Origin: Actinomadura sp. GC306
GTDB taxonomy: Bacteria; Actinomycetota; Actinomycetes; Streptosporangiales; Streptosporangiaceae
NCBI RefSeq assembly: GCF_004348665.1
Contig: NZ_SMKM01000023.1
Coordinates: 1-42,949, forward strand
Direction of reading: 5' to 3'
Length of the DNA: 42,949 bases
The notes beneath the pieces are model-generated. The model searched no databases and was not told the origin of the DNA. It was given only the letters and a program-made list of their open reading frames with translations. The position numbers and the translations under genes are program-made. Positions 24,334 to 32,716 of the stretch are shown piece after piece (positions within the stretch are counted from its first letter, which is position 1; every line of letters begins with the position of its first letter).

Positions 24334-25761
24334 TCAGGAGGGGTAGGCGCCCGCGCCCATTCCGGCGCCGCCCGCGCGGAACGCGGCCGGGGCGTGGATC
24401 GCGCACGTCTGCGCGTACTCCAGCAGGCCCTCGGTGCCGTACTCGCGGCCGTGCCCGCTGCGCTTCACTCCGCCGAACGGCGCGCGCAGCGCCATCCCGG
24501 TGCGGTTGTGGGTGTTGACGAAGGTGAAGCCCGCGTCGAAGCGGCGGGCGAACGCGAACGCCCGGTCCTCGTCGGCGGACCAGACCGACGCGCCGAGGCC
24601 GAGGTCGCCCGCGTTGGCGCGCGCGACCACCTCGTCCTCGTCGTCGTAGGCCAGCAGCGGCACGACCGGGCCGAACTGCTCGTCGGCGACCACCCGCGCG
24701 TCGTCGGCCACGTCCGTGACCAGGGCGGGCCGGACGAAGTAGCCGCGGTCCAGGTCGGCCGCGACGGCGCCCAGCTCGGTGACGGTGCCGCCGCACCGCC
24801 GCGCGTCGGAGACCAGCGCCCGGACGCGGTCCGCCGCCGCGCCCGAGATGACCGGGCCGACCGTGGTCGCGGCGTCGAGGGGATCGCCGAGCACGAGCGT
24901 CCGCCCGGCCGCCGCCAGGTAGGCGGCGCGGAACTCGGCCAGCCGCGGCCGCGGGACGTAGAGGCGCTTGGCGGCCATGCAGACCTGGCCCGCGGTGGCG
25001 AACGACGCCATCACCAGCCGGTCCATCGCCGCGTCCGAGAGGTCCGCGTCGTCGAGCAGCACGACCGGGTCGTTGCCGCCGAGTTCGAGCAGCGTCGGCG
25101 TGATCGCCTTGGCGGCGGCCGTCCCGATGGCGCGGCCCGCCTCGGCGCCGCCGGTGAACGCGACGCGGTGCACGCGGGGGTGGCCGGCGAGCGCCCGCGC
25201 CGTCCCGGCATGGCCGTGCACGACCCGCACGAGCCCACGCGGGAACGCCCCCATGGCCTGGGTGACCGCCAGCGGCGCGAGCGGCGACGGCTTGACCACC
25301 ACCGTGTTGCCCGCCGCCAGCGCGGGACCGACCTTCAGCAGGGTGAGGATGACGGGCGCGTTCCACGGGGTGATGGCCGCGACGACCCCGTAGGGCCGGT
25401 GCCGCAGGACGAGCCGCCCGGCGGCGTCGTCGGTCTCGCGGTCCGCGAACACCGCGGGCGCCCGCTCCGCCGCCCAGCGCAGGTAGGCGGCGGCGAACCG
25501 CAGCTCCCCGGCGCAGTCGGCGCGCGGCTTGCCGGACTCGCGGGCCAGCAGCTCCGCGACGCCGGGCATCGCGTCGAGCGCGTCGGCGGCCGTCAGCAGC
25601 GCGGCGGCCCGGTCCGCGGCCGGGACGCGGCTCCAGTCGCGCTGCGCGGACTCGGCCGCCCGCACGACCCGGTCGACCTCGGCCTCGTCCGAGACCGGGA
25701 CCCGGCCGACGATCTCGTCCGCGCGGGCCGGGTTCTCCCGGACGATCTCACCGGCCGTCAA
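24334..25761 (-). CDS. Aldehyde dehydrogenase (NAD(P)-dependent) 1
   Basis: 475 residues, full-length ALDH. Motifs in order: ITPWNAPVILTLLKVGPALAAGN near 137, the cofactor strand FTGGAEAGRAI near 212, the general base glutamate in LELGGNDPVV, and the catalytic cysteine in TAGQVCMAAKR near 275. The start is TTG 25761, overlapping the stop of the FAD hydroxylase as TTGA; no ATG or GTG fits the family N-terminus. It is the last gene of the five-gene operon from 30926. It should oxidise an aldehyde to an acid; in a chlorophyll-type route the phytol side chain is one candidate. Confidence 0.88.
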   Translation of the reverse strand: MTAGEIVRENPARADEIVGRVPVSDEAEVDRVVRAAESAQRDWSRVPAADRAAALLTAADALDAMPGVAELLARESGKPRADCAGELRFAAAYLRWAAERAPAVFADRETDDAAGRLVLRHRPYGVVAAITPWNAPVILTLLKVGPALAAGNTVVVKPSPLAPLAVTQAMGAFPRGLVRVVHGHAGTARALAGHPRVHRVAFTGGAEAGRAIGTAAAKAITPTLLELGGNDPVVLLDDADLSDAAMDRLVMASFATAGQVCMAAKRLYVPRPRLAEFRAAYLAAAGRTLVLGDPLDAATTVGPVISGAAADRVRALVSDARRCGGTVTELGAVAADLDRGYFVRPALVTDVADDARVVADEQFGPVVPLLAYDDEDEVVARANAGDLGLGASVWSADEDRAFAFARRFDAGFTFVNTHNRTGMALRAPFGGVKRSGHGREYGTEGLLEYAQTCAIHAPAAFRAGGAGMGAGAYPS

Positions 25762-26909
25762 GCGACGTCCCGCAGGGAGGCGATCATCGACGTGCGCAGC
25801 AGGTACCGGCGCGCCTCGGCGGGGTCTGCGGCCAGCCGGCGCAGCTCGTCCCGGTACCCGTCCGGGTCGCGCATCCGCTCCCAGTTGGCGTGGGTCAGCC
25901 GGCCGACGAACGACCGCGCGACGTCGCGGCGCGCCTCGGCGGCGGCGTCGAGCGCGGACTCCGGCCCGCCCGCCAGGACGTCCGCGAGCGCGCCCGCCAG
26001 CAGGACGGCGTCGTGGATGCCGCTGTTCATGCCCATGCCGCCGAGCGGATTGTTGACGTGCGCCGCGTCCCCGGCCAGCAGCACCCGGCCCGTCCGGAAC
26101 GTCGCGGCGATGCGCTGGTGGACGCGGTACAGGCTGGCGTGCGCGACGTCCCAGGGGGCGTCGGCGACCCCGCGCAGCCGCTCGGGGAGCCGCGCCAGCT
26201 CCTCGGCGTCGGGGGTGCCCTCCGGGGTGGGGAACAGGACCCGCCAGTGGTCCGGGGTGCGCAGCAGCACCAGCCACTCGCCGGGGTCGAAGACGTAGTT
26301 CACCGCGGCGATGCCGGGCAGCAGGTCCTCGACGGCGGTCCGGGTGGAGGCGACCAGGAACCGCTCCGGGTAGGTCATGCCCTCGAAGGCGATGCCGAGA
26401 TCCTGCCGCACCGCCGAGCCGGCGCCGTCCGCGCCGATCAGCCAGCCGCCGCGCACCCGCTCGCCGGCGGACGTCGTCACCGTCACGCCGCCGGGTTCCG
26501 GCTCGACCGTGCGCACGGCCGCGCCGAACCGCACCTCGCCGCCCGCCTGGACGAGGTGGTCGCGCAGGATCGGGGTGAGCTTGCCCTGCTCGCACTGGAC
26601 GCGGAACGGGTACGGCGTGTCGCCCGCCAGCACCGACAGGTCCAGCTCGGCGACGACGCCGCCGCGCCGCTCCCGGTACTGGAAGGTCCGGGAGACGAGG
26701 CCGCGCTCCAGCAGCGGGCCGAGGACGCCGAGCCCGTCCAGCATCTCCAGCGACGGCGGATGGAAGGTGGACGCACGCGACTCCGCGGCGAGTTCCGGCT
26801 CCGCCTCCAGCACGGTGACCGGGACGCCGCGGCGTGCCAGCGCGAGTGCCGCGGTGAGCCCGACCGGCCCGGCCCCGGCCACCAGCACAGGCTCCAGCAC
26901 GGGCTCCAT
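25758..26909 (-). CDS. FAD-dependent aromatic hydroxylase (PHBH/UbiH-type)
   Basis: 383 residues of the class A flavoprotein monooxygenase family. The dinucleotide motif is VAGAGPVGLTAALALARRG near 10, the DG motif is IGADGAGSAVR near 157, and the GD motif is LLAGDAAHVNNPLGGMGMN near 282-300. Such enzymes hydroxylate aromatic or unsaturated ring compounds using NAD(P)H and O2. The ATG overlaps the previous ALDH stop as TGATG. Together with two aldehyde dehydrogenases and an acyl-CoA-dehydrogenase-fold enzyme it forms an oxidative catabolic unit under the shared operator at 30942. Substrate unknown. Confidence 0.88.
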   Translation of the reverse strand: MEPVLEPVLVAGAGPVGLTAALALARRGVPVTVLEAEPELAAESRASTFHPPSLEMLDGLGVLGPLLERGLVSRTFQYRERRGGVVAELDLSVLAGDTPYPFRVQCEQGKLTPILRDHLVQAGGEVRFGAAVRTVEPEPGGVTVTTSAGERVRGGWLIGADGAGSAVRQDLGIAFEGMTYPERFLVASTRTAVEDLLPGIAAVNYVFDPGEWLVLLRTPDHWRVLFPTPEGTPDAEELARLPERLRGVADAPWDVAHASLYRVHQRIAATFRTGRVLLAGDAAHVNNPLGGMGMNSGIHDAVLLAGALADVLAGGPESALDAAAEARRDVARSFVGRLTHANWERMRDPDGYRDELRRLAADPAEARRYLLRTSMIASLRDVA

Positions 26910-28372
26910 CACGGCTCCCGGGAGTGCAGGGCGAACCCGTCCTCCACGCCGACGACCCGCGGGTTGGTGAAGAACCGCAGGGTCTCCGCCGTGCCCTCCT
27001 CGCCCAGCCCGGACGCGCCCCACGCGGGACGGGGCGCGAACAGGTGCAGGCTCAGCACGCTGGACCCGTTGACCTTCACCTCCCCGGCGCGGACGCGCCG
27101 CGCCACGGCGAGCGCCGCGTCCTCGTCGGTGCCGGCCACGTACCCTTCCAGCCCGTACGCGGTGCCGTTGGCCAGGGCAACGGCCTCGTCCAGCGTCCGG
27201 TAGGGGTGGACGGTGGCGACGGGACCGAAGATCTCCTCGGTGGCGTCGCCGGGGTCCACGCCCGTGACGAGCGCGGGCGCCAGGTAGTTGCCCTCGTCCG
27301 GCACCTTGGTGGTGGACAGGATCCGCCCGCCGAGCGCGTCCCGCCGGCCGGCGACCAGGTCGCGGTGCCGCGAGTGCACCAGCGGGCCGAGGTCGGTGGC
27401 CTCGTCCAGCGGCGGGCCCGCGCGCAGCGCCGCGAGCCGCTCGCCGATCGCGTCCAGCAGCGCGTCCCGCAGCGCCTCGGGCACGATGAGCCTGCCGAGC
27501 GCCCGGCACCACTGGCCGTTGAGCGTGGTGAGCAGGTCCACGGCGGTCCGCGCGGCGCGGCCGATGTCGGCGTCCGGCATGACGATCAGCGGATTGTCGC
27601 CGCCGAGCTCCAGCTGGACGGGCTTGATCCCGGCGGCGCAGGCGGCGGCGACCGCCCGGCCGCCCGCGGCGCCGCCGGTGAACGACACCGCGCGGATCCG
27701 CGGGTCGGCGGTCAGCCGCGCGCCGGTCTCCCCGGTGCCGTGGACGAGCTGGAAGACCCCGCCGGGCACGCCCCCGTCCGCGAGGACGGCGGCGGCGACC
27801 TCGGCGAACCGCTGCGCCCCGTACGGCGCGTACTCGCTGGGCTTGAGGACGGCGGGGCAGCCCGCGGCGAGCGCGTTGGCCACCTTGTGCGCGGCCATCG
27901 GCGCGGGCGCGTTCCACGGGACCAGGCACAGCGCCGGCCCCCACGGCAGCCGCCGCACCTCGGCCGCCCGGCCGTCCTCGCGGGTGAAGGACGTCGCCAG
28001 CCCGCCGCCGCGCAGCTGCTCGGCCGCCAGCCGGAACGACCCGGACACGATGACGCCGAGCGGGGCCGCCTGCCGGATCGGGACGCCGGTGGCCGCCGCC
28101 TCCAGGGCGGCGATCTCGCCGGTCACCGGTTCGAGTGCGGCGGCGACGGCGTCCAGCAGGTCGGCGCGCTCGGCGGCGGGGCGCGCGGCCCAGCCGTCCG
28201 CCGCCTCGCCGGCCGCGGCCAGCGCCCGCTCCACCCGCTCGCCGCCGGTGACGGGGGCGGGTCCGAGCTCCGCGCCGGTCGCCGGGTCCTCCAGGACGGG
28301 CCCGGCACCGGGCGCGGCGGCCCACAGCCCGGCCACCAGATCCCGGTGCGGGGCTCGTTGCGGGGCGGTCAC
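26909..28372 (-). CDS. Aldehyde dehydrogenase 2
   Basis: 487 residues. ALDH motifs: LCLVPWNAPAPMAAHKVANALAAG near 150, FTGGAAGGRAVA near 230, the glutamate in LELGGDNPLIV, and the catalytic cysteine in NGQWCRALGR near 290. The sequence differs clearly from the other ALDH of this operon, so they are not a recent duplication. GTG 28372 overlaps the stop of the acyl-CoA-dehydrogenase-like gene as GTGA. It precedes the FAD hydroxylase gene. Likely oxidises an aldehyde intermediate; nothing in the sequence fixes which. Confidence 0.87.
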   Translation of the reverse strand: MTAPQRAPHRDLVAGLWAAAPGAGPVLEDPATGAELGPAPVTGGERVERALAAAGEAADGWAARPAAERADLLDAVAAALEPVTGEIAALEAAATGVPIRQAAPLGVIVSGSFRLAAEQLRGGGLATSFTREDGRAAEVRRLPWGPALCLVPWNAPAPMAAHKVANALAAGCPAVLKPSEYAPYGAQRFAEVAAAVLADGGVPGGVFQLVHGTGETGARLTADPRIRAVSFTGGAAGGRAVAAACAAGIKPVQLELGGDNPLIVMPDADIGRAARTAVDLLTTLNGQWCRALGRLIVPEALRDALLDAIGERLAALRAGPPLDEATDLGPLVHSRHRDLVAGRRDALGGRILSTTKVPDEGNYLAPALVTGVDPGDATEEIFGPVATVHPYRTLDEAVALANGTAYGLEGYVAGTDEDAALAVARRVRAGEVKVNGSSVLSLHLFAPRPAWGASGLGEEGTAETLRFFTNPRVVGVEDGFALHSREP

Positions 28373-29649
28373 CGCTGGACGCTCGCGAACAGCTCGTTCT
28401 CCTTGTGCTCCGTGATGACCTGCGCCGCTTCGAGCCGGCCGCGCTCGGCCGGGAAGGTCATCACCAGCCCCATCGCGAGGTCGCGCATCGCGCGCCCGAT
28501 CACCCCGTCCATCGTGGCGGCGGAGGTGCCGCACGCCTTGAACGCGCCCATGACGACCTGGAAGCACGCCTCGGTGATGTCGCCCTTGGCGATCCGCCAC
28601 TGCCGGTAGACATCGCTCTTCGGCAGCAGCGGCGGCTCGGAGGTCTCCAGCTCCAGCTGCCGGCGGATCCACAGGTAGGCCGTCTCCAGCCGCTCGGTCA
28701 TGTCCCCGATGATCACCTGGTGCATCGGCGAGGACGCGATCGGCCGGCCGGAGTCGGCGAAGGTCCGCCGGGTGAGCCGCTCCACGGCGAAGTCGTAGGC
28801 GTTCTGCGTCGCGCCCAGGTAGCAGGCCGCGATGGCGAGCTGGTTGCCGACGAAGCTGCCGCGGCTCATCCGCAGCATCCGCACGAACGCGCCGGGGACG
28901 GTCAGCGCCTCCTCCGCCGGGATGAACACGTCGGTGAGCGTCACGCCGTGGTTGTTGGAGGCCCGCATCCCGAGACCGTTCCACGGCTCGCGGGAGACGA
29001 CGCCGGGCGCCTCGCGCGGCACCAGGAACAGCGCCAGCCCGTCCGCGTCGGTGGTGCCGTCGAGCCGGGCGGTCACCAGGTAGGTGTCGGCGACGCCGGT
29101 CGCGCAGCCGAACGACTTCACGCCGTTGAGCAGCCAGCCGCCCTCGGCGGGGGACGCGGTGGTCGCGATCGCGATGTTGGCGCTGGAGGACTTGACCTCC
29201 TCGCTCGCGAAGTTCGCCATCCACGTCCCGGTGGCCATCCGGTTCAGCACCTTCTCGGCGAACGCCCGCACGGGCTTGACCTCGTCGCCCTCGAACAGCC
29301 CGGCGTCGATGGCCTCCAGCGGCAGCAGCCCGCGCGAGGCGCTGGTGTTGTGGAAGAAGTACGACAGCGCGGTGGACGGGCAGGCCGTGCCCATCGCGTA
29401 GGTGGCGGCGGCCAGGTCGCGCAGGCCGCCGCCGAGCCCGCCGTACTCGGCGGGCACCACGAGGCCGAGCAGCCCGGCGTCGCGCAGCAGCGCCACGTGC
29501 CCGGACGGGAACTCGGCGGCGGCGTCCGCCGCCGCGGCGGCCTCGCGCAGCCGCGGCAGCACGGCCTCCACGCGCTCCGCCCGCTCCCGCTCGGCGTCGG
29601 TCATCTGCTCCACGAGCCGTGCGCCGGTCGGCGTCCTCGGCTGGGTCAT
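28369..29649 (-). CDS. Acyl-CoA-dehydrogenase-fold flavoenzyme
   Basis: 426 residues with the acyl-CoA dehydrogenase order: N-terminal helices ending in GLVVPAEYGGLGG near 68, a middle beta domain with WLLNGVKSFGCATGVAD, and a C-terminal four-helix domain including HQVIIGDMTERLE. The usual catalytic glutamate loop is not obvious. It is followed on the genome side by a flavin reductase gene, so it may instead be the oxygenase half of a two-component flavin monooxygenase (HsaA/DszC-like). ATG 29649 has GGAAGGGA at a good distance; ATG 29658 is too close to it. Starts 23 bp after the flavin reductase fusion gene. Confidence 0.8.
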   Translation of the reverse strand: MTQPRTPTGARLVEQMTDAERERAERVEAVLPRLREAAAAADAAAEFPSGHVALLRDAGLLGLVVPAEYGGLGGGLRDLAAATYAMGTACPSTALSYFFHNTSASRGLLPLEAIDAGLFEGDEVKPVRAFAEKVLNRMATGTWMANFASEEVKSSSANIAIATTASPAEGGWLLNGVKSFGCATGVADTYLVTARLDGTTDADGLALFLVPREAPGVVSREPWNGLGMRASNNHGVTLTDVFIPAEEALTVPGAFVRMLRMSRGSFVGNQLAIAACYLGATQNAYDFAVERLTRRTFADSGRPIASSPMHQVIIGDMTERLETAYLWIRRQLELETSEPPLLPKSDVYRQWRIAKGDITEACFQVVMGAFKACGTSAATMDGVIGRAMRDLAMGLVMTFPAERGRLEAAQVITEHKENELFASVQR

Positions 29650-29672
29650 CGGCTGCATTCCCTTCCAACTGG

Positions 29673-30926
29673 TCAGGAGGCGGCCCGGTAGGTGCGGCCC
29701 GGCAGGGCCGACCCCCACAGCGCCTCCAGGTCCGCGGCGGCGGCCACCAGGGCGGCCCTGTCGATCGGGGTGGCGACGTCGAGCCGGCCGGCCAGGTACA
29801 GCAGGTCCTCGGCGCACAGGCCGCCGTCGATACCGCCGAGCGTCACGTCGAAGCTCCGCACGCCGCTCTTCATCGCGGTCAGCGCGTTGGCGAGGCCGAG
29901 CCCGTACGCCTCGCGCAGCCGCACCCGCAGCGGCACCGGCCGGGCCCGCGCCACCGCCTCCTGCAGCACGTGGCGGACGAGCAGCGGCGAGGCGGCCGTC
30001 GCGCCCTCGTCGAGCGCGATCTCGGCGCATCCGGCGGCGGCGAGCCGGTCGACCGCGGCGAGCACGGCGGCCTCGCGGGCGGGGGCGAAGACGTCGCTCA
30101 CCCGGCCGACCACCGCCAGGCCGCGGGCGCGGGCCGCCTCGATCAGCCGGGGCGCGGCCGGCCCGTCCACGATCTCGGCCGTCACCGGCGAGTCGCGGGG
30201 GACGTGCGCGAGGGCCGCCGCGTCCTCGACCAGGGTCGACCAGGACCGGCCGGAGTCCGCCGCGCCGTTGAGGTGCGGGCCGGGCGGCACCGGAGTGCGG
30301 ACGCGGACGCCCGCCGCGCGGACCGACTCCAGCAGCCGGGCGGCGCCGGCCCGGGTGACGCGGGCGGGTGCGCTGCCGGAGGCGGTGAGCCGGCGGTGCA
30401 GCGCGGCGGCGAGCCCGGTGTCGGCGATCGTCACCTCGTCCGGCAGCGGGTCGGCCAGCTGGCCCCAGGCGCGGGAGTGGAACAGCAGCGGTGCTGTGCG
30501 CCGCCGCGTCTCGGCGGTGAGCACCTCGCCGACGAAGATGGTGTGGTCGCCGCCCGGGTACGCGTGGGCCACCCGGCAGTCGAGCCAGGCGAGCGCCTCC
30601 GCCAGCACGGGCGCGCCGCCGGGGGCGGGGGTCCAGGTGCCGCGCGCGAACCGGTCGCCGGTCTCGCGCCCGGCGAACCGGTGGCCGATGTGCGCCTGGT
30701 CCTTGCCGAGGACGCTGACCGCGAAGACGCCGCTGCGCTCGACGAGCGCGTGCGTGTGGATGTCGCGGGCCAGGCAGACCAGGACGAGGGGCGGGTCGAG
30801 GCTGACGCTGCAGAACGAGCCGGCGGTCATGCCGTGCCAGCCGTCCCCGGAGGTGGTGGTGACCACGGCGACGCCGGTCGGCCACTGGCCGAGCACCGAA
30901 CGGAAGGTCTGTGCGTCGACCGCCAC
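29673..30926 (-). CDS. Flavin reductase fused to an HMG-CoA-lyase-like barrel; first gene of operon
   Basis: 417 residues. Residues 1-160 are a flavin reductase (WPTGVAVVTTTSGDGWHGMTAGSFCSVSLDPP near 14-45, then GDHTIFVGEV near 124). Residues about 200-400 resemble the HMGL-like TIM barrel: LREAYGLGLANALTAMKSGVRSFDVTLGGI, split here as REAYGLGLANAL and KSGVRSFDVTLGG, then LCAEDLLYLAG. The first half of the barrel lacks the LRDGxQ metal and substrate motif, so lyase activity may be lost. The reductase could feed reduced flavin to the acyl-CoA-dehydrogenase-like enzyme. Starts with GTG; a phased operator lies just upstream. Confidence 0.78.
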   Translation of the reverse strand: MAVDAQTFRSVLGQWPTGVAVVTTTSGDGWHGMTAGSFCSVSLDPPLVLVCLARDIHTHALVERSGVFAVSVLGKDQAHIGHRFAGRETGDRFARGTWTPAPGGAPVLAEALAWLDCRVAHAYPGGDHTIFVGEVLTAETRRRTAPLLFHSRAWGQLADPLPDEVTIADTGLAAALHRRLTASGSAPARVTRAGAARLLESVRAAGVRVRTPVPPGPHLNGAADSGRSWSTLVEDAAALAHVPRDSPVTAEIVDGPAAPRLIEAARARGLAVVGRVSDVFAPAREAAVLAAVDRLAAAGCAEIALDEGATAASPLLVRHVLQEAVARARPVPLRVRLREAYGLGLANALTAMKSGVRSFDVTLGGIDGGLCAEDLLYLAGRLDVATPIDRAALVAAAADLEALWGSALPGRTYRAAS

Positions 30927-30941
30927 GGCACCGTGCCCTTC

Positions 30942-30966
30942 GTTTCGCTAACGGAAACACCGTCCC
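30942..30966 (-). promoter_or_regulatory. IclR-type operator of the five-gene oxidative operon
   Basis: Minus strand: GGGAC-GGT-GTTTC-N7-GAAAC, matching GAAAC-N3-GTTTC-N7-GAAAC with a degenerate first half-site. TACCGT at 30971-30976 fits a -10 box placing the start of transcription within the site. It lies 16 bp before the GTG. Confidence 0.7.
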
Positions 30967-31020
30967 ACTCACGGTAACGACGGTGCGGAGCGGGTGTCAA
31001 CGCCCCCGGCGGTGACAAGT

Positions 31021-31037
31021 GTTCCGGCAAGGGAAAC
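31021..31037 (+). promoter_or_regulatory. IclR-type operator half-pair before iclR
   Basis: GTTCC-GGCAAGG-GAAAC keeps the GTTTC-N7-GAAAC spacing with one mismatch. It is about 10 bp before a candidate -10 box TAGACT (31047-31052) of the IclR gene, which suggests autoregulation. Weaker than the other sites. Confidence 0.5.
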
Positions 31038-31085
31038 GCGATGGCCTAGACTTCGGCTGAACCCACCCCGTCGGAAGGAACCGCC

Positions 31086-31910
31086 GTGTCGCGTAACGCG
31101 ACCTCCCGGAGCGTCTCCGCGCCCGCCGCCGAGGAGGGCGAGGGGCAGAGCCGGTCGATCGCCGCCGTCGAGCGCGCGATGGACGTCCTGCTGCTGTTCG
31201 GCCGCAGCGGCCGGCCGGACCTCGGGGTGACCGAGATCGCCACCGAGCTCGGGCTGACCAAGGCCGCCGTGCACCGCATCCTCACCGCGCTGCGCAGCCG
31301 CGACTTGATCGCCGTCGACCCGGTGACCCGCCGGTACGCGCTCGGGCACGCCGCGATCGCGCTCGGCCGCGCCTACCTCGCCCGGATGGACCTGCGCGCC
31401 CTCGCGGCGCCGGAGCTGCGCCGCCTCGCCCAGCAGCTCGGGGAGACCGCCACCCTGTCGATCCGCCGCGGCGACACCCGGCTCTACGTGGACCAGGTCG
31501 TGCCGCCGCACGAGCTCCGGGTCGAGGTCAGCCTCGGCATCCCGTACCCGCTGCACGCGGGCAGCTCGTCCAAGGCGATCCTGGCCTTCCTGGACGAGGC
31601 CGAGGTCGGCGCGCTGCTCGGCCGGCACGGGCTGGAGGCGCTGACCGACCGGACGATCGTGGACGAGGACCGCCTGCGCAAGGAGCTCGCCGCGATCCGC
31701 AAGCGCGGCTACGCCTCGTCCCAGGGCGAGCGCCAGGAGGGCACGGCCTCGGTCGCCGCGCCGGTCTTCGACCACGACGGCCGGGTGATCGCGGCGCTCT
31801 CCGTGGCCGGCCCGCAGACCCGGTTCCGGCCCCGGCTGGCCGAGTGCGCGCCGCCGGTGATGGAGGCCGCGGCGCGCGTCTCCGGGAAGCTCGGCCACGG
31901 CGGCGGCTGA
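31086..31910 (+). CDS. IclR-family transcriptional regulator
   Basis: 274 residues. Winged HTH at about 22-85 (RSIAAVERAMDVLLLF, then VTEIATELGLTKAAVHRIL) and the IclR effector domain at 95-265 (VSLGIPYPLHAGSSSKAIL, RKRGYASSQGERQEGTASVAAPVF). GTG start after GGAAGGA. It lies between the divergent oxidative operon and a convergent membrane-protein gene. IclR proteins bind GGAAAC/GTTTCC-type palindromes, and such sites lie before the catabolic, oxidative and surface operons, so it is the natural candidate master regulator. The C-domain probably senses a pathway compound. Repressor or activator cannot be decided, though sites overlapping transcript starts favour repression. Confidence 0.9.
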   Translation: MSRNATSRSVSAPAAEEGEGQSRSIAAVERAMDVLLLFGRSGRPDLGVTEIATELGLTKAAVHRILTALRSRDLIAVDPVTRRYALGHAAIALGRAYLARMDLRALAAPELRRLAQQLGETATLSIRRGDTRLYVDQVVPPHELRVEVSLGIPYPLHAGSSSKAILAFLDEAEVGALLGRHGLEALTDRTIVDEDRLRKELAAIRKRGYASSQGERQEGTASVAAPVFDHDGRVIAALSVAGPQTRFRPRLAECAPPVMEAAARVSGKLGHGGG

Positions 31911-31924
31911 CCCGCCGCTCACCT

Positions 31925-31941
31925 CGCGGGCCGGCCCCGCG
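31925..31941. terminator. Hairpin between convergent iclR and membrane-protein genes
   Basis: CGCGGG-CCGGC-CCCGCG forms a 6-bp GC stem with a 5-nt loop, placed between the two stops. Likely bidirectional terminator. Confidence 0.5.
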
Positions 31942-32649
31942 TCACAGGTCGGCGCCGGGCTTGAGCACGCCGAGGACGGCGGCGCCCAGGACCGACGCCC
32001 AGATGCCGAACACGTACGGCAGGCAGCCGTCCACGGCGCGCTTCAGCGTCCGCTCCACTTCCGGGGTGGAGCCGCCGCTCATCAGCGCGCCGAACGCGGG
32101 CCCGAAGGGGCGCAGCGTGAGCCGGATGCCGAGCCCGCAGGCGATGGCGGCGGTGTAGAGGGCGATCTTGCCGCCGAGCCAGCGCGGGTCGGTGGTGACG
32201 CCGAACGGCCGGTCGGCGAGCAGCGTGTAGGCGGACACGGCGGCGAGCGCGGCGACCAGCCCGATCCGGACCGCCCAGTCGGCGCGGCGCACCCACGGGA
32301 AGCGCCCGTGCGTGCGGTGGTCGGCGATCGTGGCGGCGAGCCAGCCCAGGGCCAGCAGCCAGACGAGCACGACCTGCCACCAGCCGAAGAGGGGCATGCC
32401 GAACAGCTCGGCGCCGTGCGGGTCCAGCGCCATGAGCGTGACGCCGCTCGGCAGGAACAGCACGAGGCAGATCTTCGGGCCGAGGTCGAGCCCGCTCATC
32501 ACGCTGAGCGCGGTGGCGCGGGCGGCGGGGGTCAGGTCGGGCTTGAGGACGTACCGGCTGGAGTAGAAGACGCCGAGGTCACCGCCCAGCCAGAAGACGA
32601 AGAGCACCAGGTGCAGCAGGATCCACCAGCCGTGCGCGTGCGCTCCCAC
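31942..32649 (-). CDS. Polytopic membrane protein (TMEM205/CopD-like appearance) under the shared operator
   Basis: 235 residues with about six helices. The first helix, HGWWILLHLVLFVFWLGGDLGVF, followed by YSSRYVL, resembles small di-heme or CopD/urate-oxidase-N-type membrane proteins; the histidines at residues 4, 6 and 13 could bind heme, but this is not certain. GTG 32649 follows GGGGAGG. It is transcribed alone from a promoter with a clear GAAAC-N3-GTTTC-N7-GGAAC operator, so it belongs to the same regulon as the catabolic and surface genes. It could serve electron supply or transport. Confidence 0.72.
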   Translation of the reverse strand: MGAHAHGWWILLHLVLFVFWLGGDLGVFYSSRYVLKPDLTPAARATALSVMSGLDLGPKICLVLFLPSGVTLMALDPHGAELFGMPLFGWWQVVLVWLLALGWLAATIADHRTHGRFPWVRRADWAVRIGLVAALAAVSAYTLLADRPFGVTTDPRWLGGKIALYTAAIACGLGIRLTLRPFGPAFGALMSGGSTPEVERTLKRAVDGCLPYVFGIWASVLGAAVLGVLKPGADL

Positions 32650-32665
32650 GGCACCTCCCCATATG

Positions 32666-32690
32666 GAAACACTGTTTCAACGTGGGGAAC
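32666..32690 (-). promoter_or_regulatory. IclR-type operator of the membrane-protein gene
   Basis: Plus-strand reading GAAAC-ACT-GTTTC-N7-GGAAC; first two half-sites perfect, third with one change. TACCGT (minus strand, 32689-32694) repeats the -10-like box of the oxidative operon. Confidence 0.75.
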
Positions 32691-32716
32691 GGTAACACGA
32701 GAGGTGGAACGGCGGA

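Noticed and set aside
13839..30926. Steroid or simple aromatic degradation cluster
   Set aside because: No ring-cleavage dioxygenase, Hsa/Kst set, Mce transporter or thiolase; the RCCR-like and NOL-like genes fit tetrapyrrole chemistry better. It remains the main alternative.
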